A DNA stretch of 17,355 nucleotides from an uncultured Prevotella sp. (GCA_937906495.1 CALCVT010000086.1:1-17355); one strand, 5' to 3'. Numbered from the stretch's first letter, positions 1 to 6,751 are shown. The notes: generated from the letters alone by a model not told the origin. Made by a program: numbers and translations.

Positions 1-2
1 CG

Positions 3-65
3 AAGGGAACTATTACTCAAATAGCTGATATGAAGGGGTGGGAAACTTCAGTTACTTATTTTTAA
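3..65 (+). CDS. Possible C-terminal tail of a gene entering from the left
   Basis: An open + strand frame runs from the window edge to a TAA at 63-65 and reads KGTITQIADMKGWETSVTYF. The composition is protein-like, and the other two + frames stop earlier. Twenty residues are too few to recognise a family. It could equally be a chance frame, because no upstream sequence is available. Confidence 0.3.
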   Translation, partial: KGTITQIADMKGWETSVTYF

Positions 66-381
66 ACAGAAAACCAAACTTTATCGTCCTCAAATCTGCA
101 CAAGCACATTGCACAGCAGACGTATGCCCACCATCAACTAAGTTAAGATAATACAAAACGCCCTACTCTACCCTCACAACAGCCACACTCCTTCAGTATT
201 CATCACCCCTTTCATTCAGACCATAGCACCTGTCAAACCACAGAAAGGAAAATACATTCCACATAGCCCCCAATACCCCAACAACCCCTTGATACAATTC
301 GAGCGGAAGCAGCAACTTACGCGCTGTTTCCGCTCGAACTATAACCTGTATCGGATAAATACGTATACGGCAGGCCTGATG
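66..381. other. Gene-free stretch downstream of the nucleoside permease
   Basis: I see no gene in this stretch. It is moderately AT-rich. Its one clear structure is the long hairpin at 291-353, just beyond the stop codon of the minus-strand permease. Confidence 0.6.
291..353 (-). terminator. Long hairpin, probable terminator of the nucleoside permease gene
   Basis: The arms at 298-313 (TTCGAGCGGAAGCAGC) and 323-338 (GCTGTTTCCGCTCGAA) pair over 16 bp with one G-U pair and a 9-nt loop. Outer arms GATACA (291-296) and TGTATC (348-353) can extend the structure. It lies about 30-90 nt past the permease stop, which is where a terminator belongs. Neither strand has a clear U-run after it. It could therefore be a factor-dependent terminator, a transcript-stabilising end structure, or a bidirectional element shared with the possible + strand gene on the left. 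Confidence 0.5.
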
Positions 382-1659
382 CTATGCTGCACGTTTTGCC
401 GCCTGATTACCACTTTTTTCCTTAAACACCAAGGTAAAAAGCACTAATACCACCAATGCGTAGCCAGCAAATATCAACCAGCTGCTCCGCCAGCCTGCTA
501 TTTGCATAGCTTCGGGCGCTTTATAAACAAAATGGTTAACCACCTCTTGAGCAGCCAATGTACCAAACGAGGCCCCAAGACCATTTGTCATAATCATAAA
601 AAGCCCCTGCGCACTACTACGTATGCTACTGTCGGTATTTTGGTCAACAAACAAGGCACCCGAAATATTGAAAAAGTCGAAGGCCACACCATAAACAAGC
701 ATGGAGAGAACAAACATCCACACACCGGAACCGGGGTTTCCCAAACCAAACAAACCGAAGCGGAACACCCAGGCTAACATAGCAATCATCATCACACGCT
801 TGATGCCAAAACGTTTCAGGAAGAAGGGGATGAGCAGAATGCAGCAGGTTTCGCTTATTTGCGAAAGCGAAATCAGTGCATTGGCATTGTTGGCCCCAAA
901 CGTAGCGGCAAACTCGGGAATATTTTTAAAACTCGTAATAAATGGATTGGCATAGCCGTTGGTAATTTGCAGACTTACACCAAGCAGCATGGAAAAAAGG
1001 AAGAAAACAGCCATACGACGCTGCTTGAACAGTTTGAAGGCGTCCAGTCCTAAGGCTTGTGCCACACTGCGCTTTTGAGTATTGACAGCGCAGGCCGGCA
1101 GTGTAGGAGCATAAATGCCCAACAGTAAACTCAGTACTCCCGAGAGTAAGAGCTGGTGGGGAGTTGACTGAATTTCAAGAAAATTAACAGCCAGCATGGT
1201 CATAATGAAACCAATGGTACCAAACACTCGAATCGGTGGAAAGGCTTTGACGGTATCGAGTCCGGCCTTGGTCAAGCCAATAAATGCAACCGAATTGCTC
1301 AACGCCAAAGTGGGCATATAAAAGGCAACACTCAAGGTATAGAGCGTAAACAAAGGCATCATTTGTACAGCATCGCCCGCATCCAAGGCATACCACGAAG
1401 CATACAACATAAAGCTACCGGCCAGCAAGTGGCACAATCCCAACAAGCGCTGAGCCGGCACCCAACGGTCGGCAATCATGCCCATAAGTCCGGGCATAAA
1501 GATGGAAACGATGCCCTGTATGGCATAAAACCAACCAATGTTGGCACCCAAGCCATGACTGCCTAAATAATTACCCATAGAGGTGAGGTAAGCTCCCCAC
1601 ACCGCAAATTCCAAAAAGTTCATCGCCACAAGGCGAGCCTTCAGTGCTGAATGATTCAT
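382..1659 (-). CDS. nupG: NupG-family nucleoside:H+ symporter (MFS)
   Basis: This is an inner-membrane permease of the nucleoside:H+ symporter family (MFS, TC 2.A.1.10), which imports nucleosides using the proton gradient. The 425 residues match the usual 415-425 of NupG and XapB. The protein is hydrophobic throughout, with about 12 membrane segments. From memory, several stretches closely follow E. coli NupG: GMIADRW (residues 60-66, the MFS loop after TM2), FPPIRVFGTIGFIM, LGLDAFKLF, FFLFSMLLG, SLSQISET, YGVAFDFFNISG and SSAQGLFMIMTNG. The C-terminus is a short basic tail. The ATG at 1659 fits the family N-terminus (LKARLVAMNFLEFAVWGAYL). The gene stands alone: the next feature upstream is the prophage remnant. 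Which nucleosides it prefers cannot be read from the sequence. Confidence 0.93.
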   Translation of the reverse strand: MNHSALKARLVAMNFLEFAVWGAYLTSMGNYLGSHGLGANIGWFYAIQGIVSIFMPGLMGMIADRWVPAQRLLGLCHLLAGSFMLYASWYALDAGDAVQMMPLFTLYTLSVAFYMPTLALSNSVAFIGLTKAGLDTVKAFPPIRVFGTIGFIMTMLAVNFLEIQSTPHQLLLSGVLSLLLGIYAPTLPACAVNTQKRSVAQALGLDAFKLFKQRRMAVFFLFSMLLGVSLQITNGYANPFITSFKNIPEFAATFGANNANALISLSQISETCCILLIPFFLKRFGIKRVMMIAMLAWVFRFGLFGLGNPGSGVWMFVLSMLVYGVAFDFFNISGALFVDQNTDSSIRSSAQGLFMIMTNGLGASFGTLAAQEVVNHFVYKAPEAMQIAGWRSSWLIFAGYALVVLVLFTLVFKEKSGNQAAKRAA

Positions 1660-1789
1660 TGATTAACGATGCTATTTGAATGATTGATAGAGAGAAGCCG
1701 CTCGCCCACGCCGGATTTGTTAGGTTAAACAAGGCTCAAAACATGGACTGCAGAGCGCTGCGGGCAACGGCAACCTTTTAAAGAGTAGG

Positions 1790-1797
1790 CAAATATA
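1790..1797 (-). promoter_or_regulatory. Likely -7 box of the nucleoside permease promoter
   Basis: On the minus strand this reads TATATTTG, a perfect match to the Bacteroidetes TAnnTTTG box. I find no good TTTG at the -33 position. The 11-mer GCAAATATACG (+ strand) also occurs at the -7 box at 3523-3530. Transcription would start near 1783. Confidence 0.45.
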
Positions 1798-2076
1798 CGA
1801 AGAGCACGGCCGATAACTGCCTTTGACTGACCACTTTTTTTGAAAAAATTGTCTTTTAAGGGCTCTTTGACCACACCTAAACGCGGCTTCTACCCATATT
1901 AGCAACTCAAAAGCAAACACCCGTCGGCTTTAAAGCCTGGCTGCTCCAATGCAAAACAGCACCTCAATCCGCATTGGCCATCCCCCACTAATGGTGCGCA
2001 ACGCTGCACATTGTAAATCAGACGGCAAACAGCCAACTGACTACCCGAACACACCACCACACATTGACCTCAGCAC

Positions 2077-2092
2077 ACCTTATATATAAGGT
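2077..2092. repeat. Perfect 16-bp palindrome beside the prophage left edge
   Basis: ACCTTATATATAAGGT is fully self-complementary. It sits 25 nt outside the stop codon of the truncated tape-measure frame. It may be a DNA-binding site or a scar near the deletion junction. Nothing in it identifies the protein that would bind. Confidence 0.5.
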
Positions 2093-2114
2093 CGTTGAAA
2101 TACAAAGTGCCCCG

Positions 2115-3176
2115 TTACCTTGCCGGATATGGGCCATAGCGCGAAAGTGCCGTGCTCCCCTCTTCGGCATTCACCATAGATTGATCCATGACCGAGGCCA
2201 GTCCCATTACCTGAGCCTGTGTCATCCCAGCTTGTTTGGCCATGCCCGAAAGGCGGGCGGTAAAGTCCATAATATAGCCTTCGCTTGCTGATGAAGTTTG
2301 TGCTAACTCGTTTATCACCGATCCTGTGGCGAGCATAGCCTGTTTAAGTCCTACGCGGTCAGCGTCACCGAACAACTGTGCAATTTTACCGATATTTTTA
2401 ACTGCTCCTTCTCCGAGATCTTCGCCCAGGGCCACGTTAATAATATCGGCCGCATTAACAAAGTCGAGAACGGCTTGTTTACCCTGGATTCCTAGCCGCC
2501 CTGCGTCGGCGGCCAGATCGTTCAGTGCCTCACGGCTCGTGCGGGTATCCATCCGCTTGAATGCCTCGTTGAGTTCTTCCACATCTTCGGCACTCATGCC
2601 GGTGTATTTACTCACGCCCGCCATGTGTTCGGCCATTTCGGCATACTCTGTGGCATATTGTCTCAGCGTTTCAAATGCCGCCTGAATCCCTTCGGCAACG
2701 CCACGCATTACGGTAGTAATTCCCGCCCACTTTTGCCCGATTTCGGATAGTGTGGTTTGATTCATATGTTCTGCAGCGGCATTTTGTTCGGAGCGTATTT
2801 TGTTAAGTTGTCCCCGTGCTTCTCCTAACGCCTTTACCAGCCTTTTCCACTGCTCTGTACCCCGTTCTACGCTTCCATCGGAAAGCTGCTTGTTAATCTC
2901 CGATATTGTGGCTTTAAGTTGTTTTGGCGTGGCCTTGTCTAAATTTCGGATAGCATCCTGTACAGTTTGAGCTCTTGTTCTAAGCCTTGCCAGTTGAGCC
3001 TCTAATTTTTTTTCCTCTTGTGTCAATCGTTTGTAAGCTTCTTTGTCTCCGCTTTCAAAAGCTTCCTGCTTAATTTTCCGTGTATCTTTTAGCTTCTCTT
3101 GCAGTTCCTTTAGCTTTTTGCTTGCCTGGGAAGAGTTAAGAAGAAGTACAACTTCTTTTGTCTCGTTCGTTCTCAT
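2115..3176 (-). pseudogene. Phage tail tape-measure protein, N-terminal part, truncated
   Basis: Tape-measure proteins set tail length and help pass DNA through the tail. Read from the ATG at 3176 this is 353 residues, whereas the family usually exceeds 600-1000. Residues 10-135 are strongly charged and helical, consistent with coiled coil. Residues 180-345 match the conserved tail tape-measure core (GVSKYTGMSAEDVEELNEAF, LNDLAADAGRLGI, LVDF-like VLDFVNAAD, GLASVMDQSM). The last seven residues after STALSR (YGPYPAR) are not family-like, placing the deletion junction at about 2118-2141. An in-frame ATG at 3215 would begin upstream of the predicted transcript start and translate the inverted repeat, so 3176 is the better start. 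The fragment is probably non-functional. Confidence 0.82.
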
Positions 3177-3183
3177 AAGAAAA

Positions 3184-3231
3184 AAATGCGTATATACTTT
3201 TATGAATTTGCACAAAAGTATATACGCATTT
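3184..3231. repeat. Perfect 18-bp inverted repeat overlapping a promoter
   Basis: The arm at 3184-3201 (AAATGCGTATATACTTTT) is the exact reverse complement of the arm at 3214-3231, with a 12-nt spacer. Pairing continues for three more bases after one mismatch. Each arm itself contains the palindrome GTATATAC. On the minus strand the hairpin runs into T7 (3186-3180), which is the form of an intrinsic terminator. It also overlaps the -7 box at 3213-3220. It could stop transcripts coming from upstream, act as an operator, or do both. Confidence 0.75.
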
Positions 3232-3243
3232 CTTTAACTCAAA
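3213..3243 (-). promoter_or_regulatory. Promoter of the tape-measure gene
   Basis: On the minus strand, TTTG (3243-3240), a 19-nt spacer and TACTTTTG (3220-3213) form a textbook Bacteroidetes promoter. Transcription should start near 3206, about 30 nt before the ATG at 3176 and inside the loop of the inverted repeat. Confidence 0.65.
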
Positions 3244-3254
3244 AGACAAAAGCA

Positions 3255-3491
3255 TCAGTAACCATAGCAGTCTCCTCGGTCTTTGTGTGAGTCGTGATTT
3301 GGCCGAGGAAACTTTTTACGGGCATAGCTTTTTATTTTGTATTGTTTCATCCATTCTTCGTTGCGTTTCATTTGCTCGTCCATCTTTTTTCGGAATTTTT
3401 TGCTTGAAGCGTATAGAGCCATATGCGTGATGAAATACACGAGAAATGCTCCTGCTATACAAAAAATTATGATATCTAATGTAGTAAACAT
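3255..3491 (-). CDS. Small single-pass membrane protein, prophage region
   Basis: The product is 78 residues of unknown family. Residues 5-28 (LDIIIFCIAGAFLVYFITHMAL region) form one membrane helix. The remainder is highly charged and basic (KKFRKKMDEQMKRNEEWMKQ), then polar with an HDSHKDRGDCYGY tail. This predicts an N-terminal anchor with a cytoplasmic helical tail. It has its own good promoter (3523-3554) and lies between the promoter/inverted repeat of the tape-measure gene and the 106-residue gene. It is noticeably more AT-rich than the prophage genes upstream, so it may be a later insertion or a moron-type gene rather than a structural gene. Holin function cannot be claimed: the protein has one helix, and no lysis gene is near. 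Confidence 0.6.
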   Translation of the reverse strand: MFTTLDIIIFCIAGAFLVYFITHMALYASSKKFRKKMDEQMKRNEEWMKQYKIKSYARKKFPRPNHDSHKDRGDCYGY

Positions 3492-3522
3492 AGCGAGGCT
3501 TATTTATGTTCAACTTCTACCG

Positions 3523-3554
3523 CAAATATACGCCTTTCTTGCCATCGGTGCAAG
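3523..3554 (-). promoter_or_regulatory. Promoter of the 78-residue membrane protein gene
   Basis: On the minus strand, CTTG (3554-3551), a 20-nt spacer and TATATTTG (3530-3523) fit the Bacteroidetes pattern. The start would lie near 3516, giving a leader of about 25 nt. Two 10-bp near-identical direct repeats (GCTATTGCAC and GCTATTGTAC, 3554-3573) abut the -33 element and could be a regulator site. Confidence 0.55.
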
Positions 3555-3589
3555 CTATTGCACGCTATTGTACAAAGGTTTAGGAAAGT

Positions 3590-3910
3590 TTAGCGCAGTG
3601 CTAACATATAGGCGGCATAAAGATGTAGACGCAAGCCGAGCGGCATGGGATAGCTCAGAGCGCGGAAATACTTGAAGTAGACTACTATATAGTCGCTACC
3701 GTCGAGAATGAGCTGCCGCGTGTGCCCGTCGTCCCTGACGCTCCAGCCTTTGAAGCGGAGCCAGCGTATGGCAATATACTTTAGGTATCCGTCGTCGGCT
3801 GTAGTGCGATAGCTTGTCGTGAGCGGCAGGTTGTATAGCAGGAGTTTGGGCATGGGGCGCACGATGCGCAAAATATGCTTGATTACTTCTTTCCGGGTGT
3901 GGTTGTGCAT
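3590..3910 (-). CDS. Prophage protein of unknown function (106 aa)
   Basis: This is a basic, compact protein without a recognisable family. It is rich in aromatic and aliphatic residues (DGYLKYIAIRWLRFKGWSV, DGSDYIVVYFKYFRAL). It has no convincing signal peptide or membrane helix, although the C-terminus is hydrophobic. It starts 68 nt after the gp10-like gene in the same direction, and an in-frame stop lies just upstream of the ATG at 3910, so the start is well bounded. Its position between the gp10-like gene and the tape measure is where phages usually keep tail-tube, terminator or chaperone genes. The sequence does not match any of those as I know them. A longer frame overlapping it (3696-4004) has the composition of a shadow. 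Confidence 0.55.
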   Translation of the reverse strand: MHNHTRKEVIKHILRIVRPMPKLLLYNLPLTTSYRTTADDGYLKYIAIRWLRFKGWSVRDDGHTRQLILDGSDYIVVYFKYFRALSYPMPLGLRLHLYAAYMLALR

Positions 3911-3978
3911 GGGGTGTCGGTGTTAGTGATTTCTGTTTGCCGGCCATTTGCTGCGGACGCTTGTAGAGGGGCTGTGTG

Positions 3979-4413
3979 TTAAAGGTTATCGAAGGCGGAA
4001 ACATACTCTTGCCCGATGATTTTTGCAGTATGTTCCATCAATACGCGAGCGGAAATACTCCACGATTTCGAGAACCACGGGCGGCGCTCGCGGGCTTTGC
4101 CCAGGCCGTGTTCCTTGCGGTACTTCTTTTCAAGAAATTGCAGTTTACCGTCGTTTCCGCGTTTGTAGCCGTTGCCTGTTCCGCGTTCCACGTAGATGCC
4201 ATACTGCAAGAAGCTGAAGGACACCTCCAGACTCAGGCCGTCGATGTGCACATTGTTCGGCTGCACCGACCGCCGCAAGGCCCCGGTATCGTGCACCGCC
4301 ATCAGGTCGAGACGATCCTGCCAGATTTCGATCATCTTGGCCGTCCATGCGTCCGCATACTGCCGAAACTCGGCCTCAGTGCGTTCGGTAATGTTCGGTT
4401 CGTTCGTAGCCAT
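3979..4413 (-). CDS. HK97 gp10-like head-tail joining / tail completion protein
   Basis: The product is 144 residues with the layout of the HK97 gp10-like family, which completes the head-tail junction of siphoviruses. Residues 1-45 form a charged N-terminal helix. The signature DTGALRRSV follows at about residues 42-50. YGIYVERGTGNGYKRG then forms the central strand and loop, and RRPWFSKSWSISARVLMEH ends in a terminal helix. DTG-LR-S, V-x-GTG and RPWF are the motifs I rely on. The ATG at 4413 lies 14 nt after the stop of the upstream gene, which indicates an operon. It looks intact, but it is stranded in a prophage remnant without capsid genes, so it is unlikely to have a current function. 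Confidence 0.7.
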   Translation of the reverse strand: MATNEPNITERTEAEFRQYADAWTAKMIEIWQDRLDLMAVHDTGALRRSVQPNNVHIDGLSLEVSFSFLQYGIYVERGTGNGYKRGNDGKLQFLEKKYRKEHGLGKARERRPWFSKSWSISARVLMEHTAKIIGQEYVSAFDNL

Positions 4414-4427
4414 ATGATTTTAACTAA

Positions 4428-4922
4428 TTACTGGCCCGTCCATTCCGACGGCGAGAAACAAAGGTCCACCGGGCGCTCCATGGTGAGCATGAAGTACAGG
4501 CCGGTACAGCCGTTCAGGAAGTTTCCGCCCAGTTCGTTGGAGCGGATGTCGGCCACGTCGAGATAGAGCATCGAGCCATCGGCCGCCTCGCGATCGCGCA
4601 CAAAGCGCGTTTGGAATTGGCGGTACACCTCGCGGCAGAGTTGCATAGCCCGTGCGTAGCTGTCGGCATCGCCGAAGGTATAACGCGAAAGGATGAACAC
4701 GGTATACACCCTTCGCTCGTACCAGCCACCGCCCCGCTCAAAGGTCGTGCACTGGCTCGTGTCGGCCGTGCAGACAAAGTTAGCCGTCCGACGGAAGTCG
4801 GCCAGCATACCCTCCAGGTAATTAATACCGCTGCAAGTGGTATGGCGGAACCCGTGCTCCCGACACAGGGCATTTTCAGCCGTGATTCGGGCCATGTAGG
4901 GAGTAAGTGTATGATGTTGCAT
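4428..4922 (-). CDS. Prophage structural-region protein, unknown family
   Basis: The product is 164 residues from the ATG at 4922. An in-frame ATG at 4952 exists but would overlap the preceding gene by 23 nt, while 4922 leaves a 7-nt gap. The N-terminal half carries several cysteines (CREHGF, TTCSGINYLEG, NFVCTADTSQCTT). The middle (ERRVYTVFILSRYTFGDADSYARAMQLCREVYRQFQTRF) alternates strand and helix. The C-terminal half (GSMLYLDVADIRSNELGGNFLNGCTGLYFMLTMERPVDL) looks beta-rich. This size, fold pattern and place beside a gp10-like gene would suit a tail terminator or minor tail protein, but I do not recognise the family and infer this from position only. Confidence 0.6.
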   Translation of the reverse strand: MQHHTLTPYMARITAENALCREHGFRHTTCSGINYLEGMLADFRRTANFVCTADTSQCTTFERGGGWYERRVYTVFILSRYTFGDADSYARAMQLCREVYRQFQTRFVRDREAADGSMLYLDVADIRSNELGGNFLNGCTGLYFMLTMERPVDLCFSPSEWTGQ

Positions 4923-4929
4923 AAGTTGG

Positions 4930-5124
4930 TCAGTGCTTGTTAAGTTTTTCAATTTCGCGTGCCTCGCGAGCCTTCGCGTTGAGTTCGGTGAGTGCGTCGA
5001 GCGTATCGGCGCTCAGAACCGCCTCGAGCTTGGTAATGTCGCCCCCGGTCAGTGCCCGGATTTCCGCGTTCATAATCTCCCGCAGGTCGGGAACCTCGTC
5101 TCCCCTACACGAATAAAGCACCGG
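4930..5124 (-). pseudogene. 5'-truncated prophage gene, C-terminal fragment
   Basis: The frame opens right after a TAA (5125-5127) and ends at 4930. The first possible codons are GTG at 5121 and ATG at 5071; the latter would leave a 47-residue product. The readable part (DLREIMNAEIRALTGGDITKLEAVLSADTLDALTELNAKAREAREIEKLNKH) is a charged helical C-terminus typical of a phage structural or accessory protein. Expected upstream head genes are missing, so I read this as the right breakpoint of the remnant. A genuine tiny gene starting at 5071 is the alternative. Confidence 0.5.
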
Positions 5125-5130
5125 TTAATG

Positions 5131-5146
5131 GCTTTTGTGCAAAAGC
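5131..5146. repeat. Short inverted repeat at the prophage right edge
   Basis: GCTTTTG (5131-5137) and CAAAAGC (5140-5146) are perfect 7-bp arms with a 2-nt centre. They sit just outside the TAA that ends the truncated prophage gene. Too short to assign a role. Confidence 0.3.
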
Positions 5147-5287
5147 TACTCCTGTTTAATATCATACAAATAGAACGGGCCATACCACCGGCCCTACCCC
5201 CAAGCACGCAACCCGTTGCATACAGGCAGCAACAGCCGGGAGTACCAATCAAAGCAAGCCCCGGAGCAAAGAAATCTGCCGTTTTTC

Positions 5288-5318
5288 TTCGGTATGCCTT
5301 CGCTTTACATTACCTTTG
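5288..5318 (+). promoter_or_regulatory. Promoter of the nuclease-like/rsmE operon
   Basis: TACCTTTG (5311-5318) is a perfect -7 box. TTCG (5288-5291) sits 19 nt upstream at the -33 position. The same TTCGGTAT...TACCTTTGC arrangement recurs before the TPR gene (8630-8659). A small ACCGG/CCGGT hairpin (5334-5346) lies in the short leader. Confidence 0.6.
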
Positions 5319-5352
5319 CGTATCCTAACTGGTACCGGAGACCGGTCAGCAG

Positions 5353-5958
5353 ATGTTACGAACGGCCCACAAACAAATGAACAAGCATATGTACGACAAC
5401 TCGATAGAACTTACAATTGAGGGACTCACCCGAGGCCGAGATTTTCGCGATGCCTACATCCTGGTTCTGCGCGAAAAGCCGAACGGAAGGTTTTACCCCG
5501 TGCTCATATCCCAAGAAGCATACAACATGGTATCGGCTGCCCTGGACAATCACGACTATACCTGCTCGCGACTCATGAACAAATTGGCAGGACGACTGGC
5601 AATGAAACTTATCGGCATCCGGCTGCTGCAACCCAACAATGGACAAACGCAGGCCTTGCTCGACTTTAAGACAAGCAGCATGGAGGTAGTATCGGTAAAC
5701 GTTTCGGCAGCCGAAGCTGCAGTTGCAGCCCTCGAAACCCATACTTCAATTTGGATTGAAGAGCAACTTTTCAGTCGGCAAAACCATATGCCACAAACCG
5801 ACCAAAGCATGGCCCTGCCACTGACGGCCATGACGCGCAACCTGCTTGAAGAGGTTTTACAGTCGGCCGTTGCCGACGATAACTTTGAGCTTGCAAGCAT
5901 CCTGCGCGACGAACTGAACAAACGAAAATCTGACAACCACACTCCCGAAGAAGCATAA
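5353..5958 (+). CDS. Bifunctional nuclease-like (DUF151) protein with UVR motif
   Basis: The 201 residues show the Bacteroidetes architecture of a DUF151/bifunctional nuclease domain followed by a UvrB/UvrC (UVR) motif. Residues ~15-135 follow the DUF151 pattern: an opening strand (SIELTIEGL), DAYILVLRE...FYPVLISQEAYNMV, a helix ending LMNKLAGRLAMKLIGIRLL, and a closing strand EVVSVNVSAAEAAVAALETHTSIWIEEQLF. The last of these replaces the usual D-x-R-x-SDA-A motif, so catalysis is uncertain. Residues ~165-192 (LLEEVLQSAVADDNFELASILRDELNKRK) are a clear UVR motif, normally a UvrA-UvrB or protein-protein contact helix. The ATG at 5353 is the first after the promoter; ATGs at 5377 and 5389 are possible. 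rsmE follows after 4 nt, so the two are co-transcribed. Confidence 0.72.
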   Translation: MLRTAHKQMNKHMYDNSIELTIEGLTRGRDFRDAYILVLREKPNGRFYPVLISQEAYNMVSAALDNHDYTCSRLMNKLAGRLAMKLIGIRLLQPNNGQTQALLDFKTSSMEVVSVNVSAAEAAVAALETHTSIWIEEQLFSRQNHMPQTDQSMALPLTAMTRNLLEEVLQSAVADDNFELASILRDELNKRKSDNHTPEEA

Positions 5959-5962
5959 CGCC

Positions 5963-6751
5963 ATGAAAGAGACTCACATATTCTACGTTCCAGACATGAA
6001 CCCGGGAACAATAGAGTTACCTGGCGAAGAGGCCGGACATGCCGTACGTGTACTACGTATGAAAGAAGGCGATACCTTAACTCTGACCGATGGCAAAGGA
6101 CGCTTTTACGAAGCAGAAATCACGCTGGCCACACCTAAGCACTGCCAATTTAACATACTCAACCAATGGAACGATACCAAACTTTGGTACGGGAACATAC
6201 ACCTGGCGGTTGCACCGACCAAGAACATGGACCGTATGGAATGGCTGGCCGAAAAAGCAACAGAAATAGGCTTTGACCGGCTATCACTCCTAAAATGCTG
6301 CAACTCTGAACGCAAGGTGGTAAAAACCGAACGTTTAGAAAAAATTGTAGTGGCAGCCATGAAGCAAAGCCACAAGGCATTCAAACCCATTGTAGAAGAA
6401 CTGACCCCCTTTGACCAATTTATAGCACAGCCCTTCTGCGGTCAACGATTTATTGCACATTGCTACAATCCGGAAGAGGTGGATGAAAGTAAACCAGACC
6501 AAACGTCACCCACCGATACATCCCGCCAGGAATTGCACCTTTCGGCAGCCAACTTTTTAGGCGACCTGGTTAAAGCCGAAGACGACACGCTGGTATTAAT
6601 TGGACCTGAAGGTGATTTTAGCATCGACGAAGTGCGTAAAGCCATTGCCGCAGGATTCGTACCTATCAGCTTGGGCGAAAGTCGGCTACGTACCGAAACA
6701 GCTGCGCTGGTAGCAGTACACCTCATGATGCTAGCTAAACGCCGACGTTAA
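5963..6751 (+). CDS. rsmE: 16S rRNA (uracil1498-N3)-methyltransferase RsmE
   Basis: RsmE methylates N3 of U1498 in 16S rRNA within the assembled 30S subunit, using S-adenosylmethionine. The 262 residues are slightly longer than the usual ~245. Residues 1-70 form the PUA-like RNA-binding domain (EEAGHAVRVLRMKEGDTLTLTDGKG). From about 75 the SPOUT domain follows, with AVAPTKNMDRMEWLAEKATEIG (83-103), the SAM-knot motif IGPEGDFS (213-220) and LGESRLRTETAAL (237-249). The extra length is a hydrophilic insert at about 171-195 (DESKPDQTSPTDTSRQE), absent from most relatives and probably a surface loop. The gene starts 4 nt after the nuclease-like gene. Confidence 0.95.
   Translation: MKETHIFYVPDMNPGTIELPGEEAGHAVRVLRMKEGDTLTLTDGKGRFYEAEITLATPKHCQFNILNQWNDTKLWYGNIHLAVAPTKNMDRMEWLAEKATEIGFDRLSLLKCCNSERKVVKTERLEKIVVAAMKQSHKAFKPIVEELTPFDQFIAQPFCGQRFIAHCYNPEEVDESKPDQTSPTDTSRQELHLSAANFLGDLVKAEDDTLVLIGPEGDFSIDEVRKAIAAGFVPISLGESRLRTETAALVAVHLMMLAKRRR

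Larger units (their letters stand above)
1660..2114. other. Gene-free stretch between permease and prophage remnant
   Basis: No convincing gene is present; the frames here are short and low quality. The stretch holds a -7 promoter box for the permease (1790-1797) and a perfect 16-bp palindrome (2077-2092) close to the left edge of the prophage remnant. The permease leader would be about 125 nt. Confidence 0.6.
2118..5124 (-). mobile_element. Decayed prophage fragment (tail-region genes)
   Basis: A block of minus-strand genes ordered like part of a tailed-phage structural operon: a 5'-truncated gene, an unknown 164-residue gene, an HK97 gp10-like gene, two small unknown genes and a truncated tape-measure gene. 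Both ends are broken. The tape-measure frame turns into unrelated residues near 2140 and stops. The upstream gene has no plausible start before the TAA at 5125-5127. Integrase, terminase, portal, capsid, baseplate and lysis genes are missing. I see no flanking direct repeat that would mark attachment sites, so internal deletion is more likely than a small intact element. The gene-dense part (3590-5120) is visibly more GC-rich than the AT-rich section at 3180-3580. Confidence 0.8.

Noticed and set aside
1720..1920. 66-codon minus-strand frame between permease and prophage
   Set aside because: Overlaps the permease promoter box. The composition is not protein-like and there is no start signal.
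3554..3573. Tandem GCTATTGCAC/GCTATTGTAC as the start of a CRISPR or attachment-site repeat
   Set aside because: Only two imperfect copies with no spacers, and no second copy at the other prophage edge. An operator next to the -33 element is the most that can be said.
3696..4004. 102-codon minus-strand frame overlapping two prophage genes
   Set aside because: Low-complexity, Pro/His/Arg-rich translation typical of a shadow frame. It overlaps the better-supported 106- and 144-residue genes.
3976..4566. 196-codon + strand frame opposite the prophage genes
   Set aside because: Long only because the region is GC-rich. It lies antisense to the gp10-like gene and has no family pattern.
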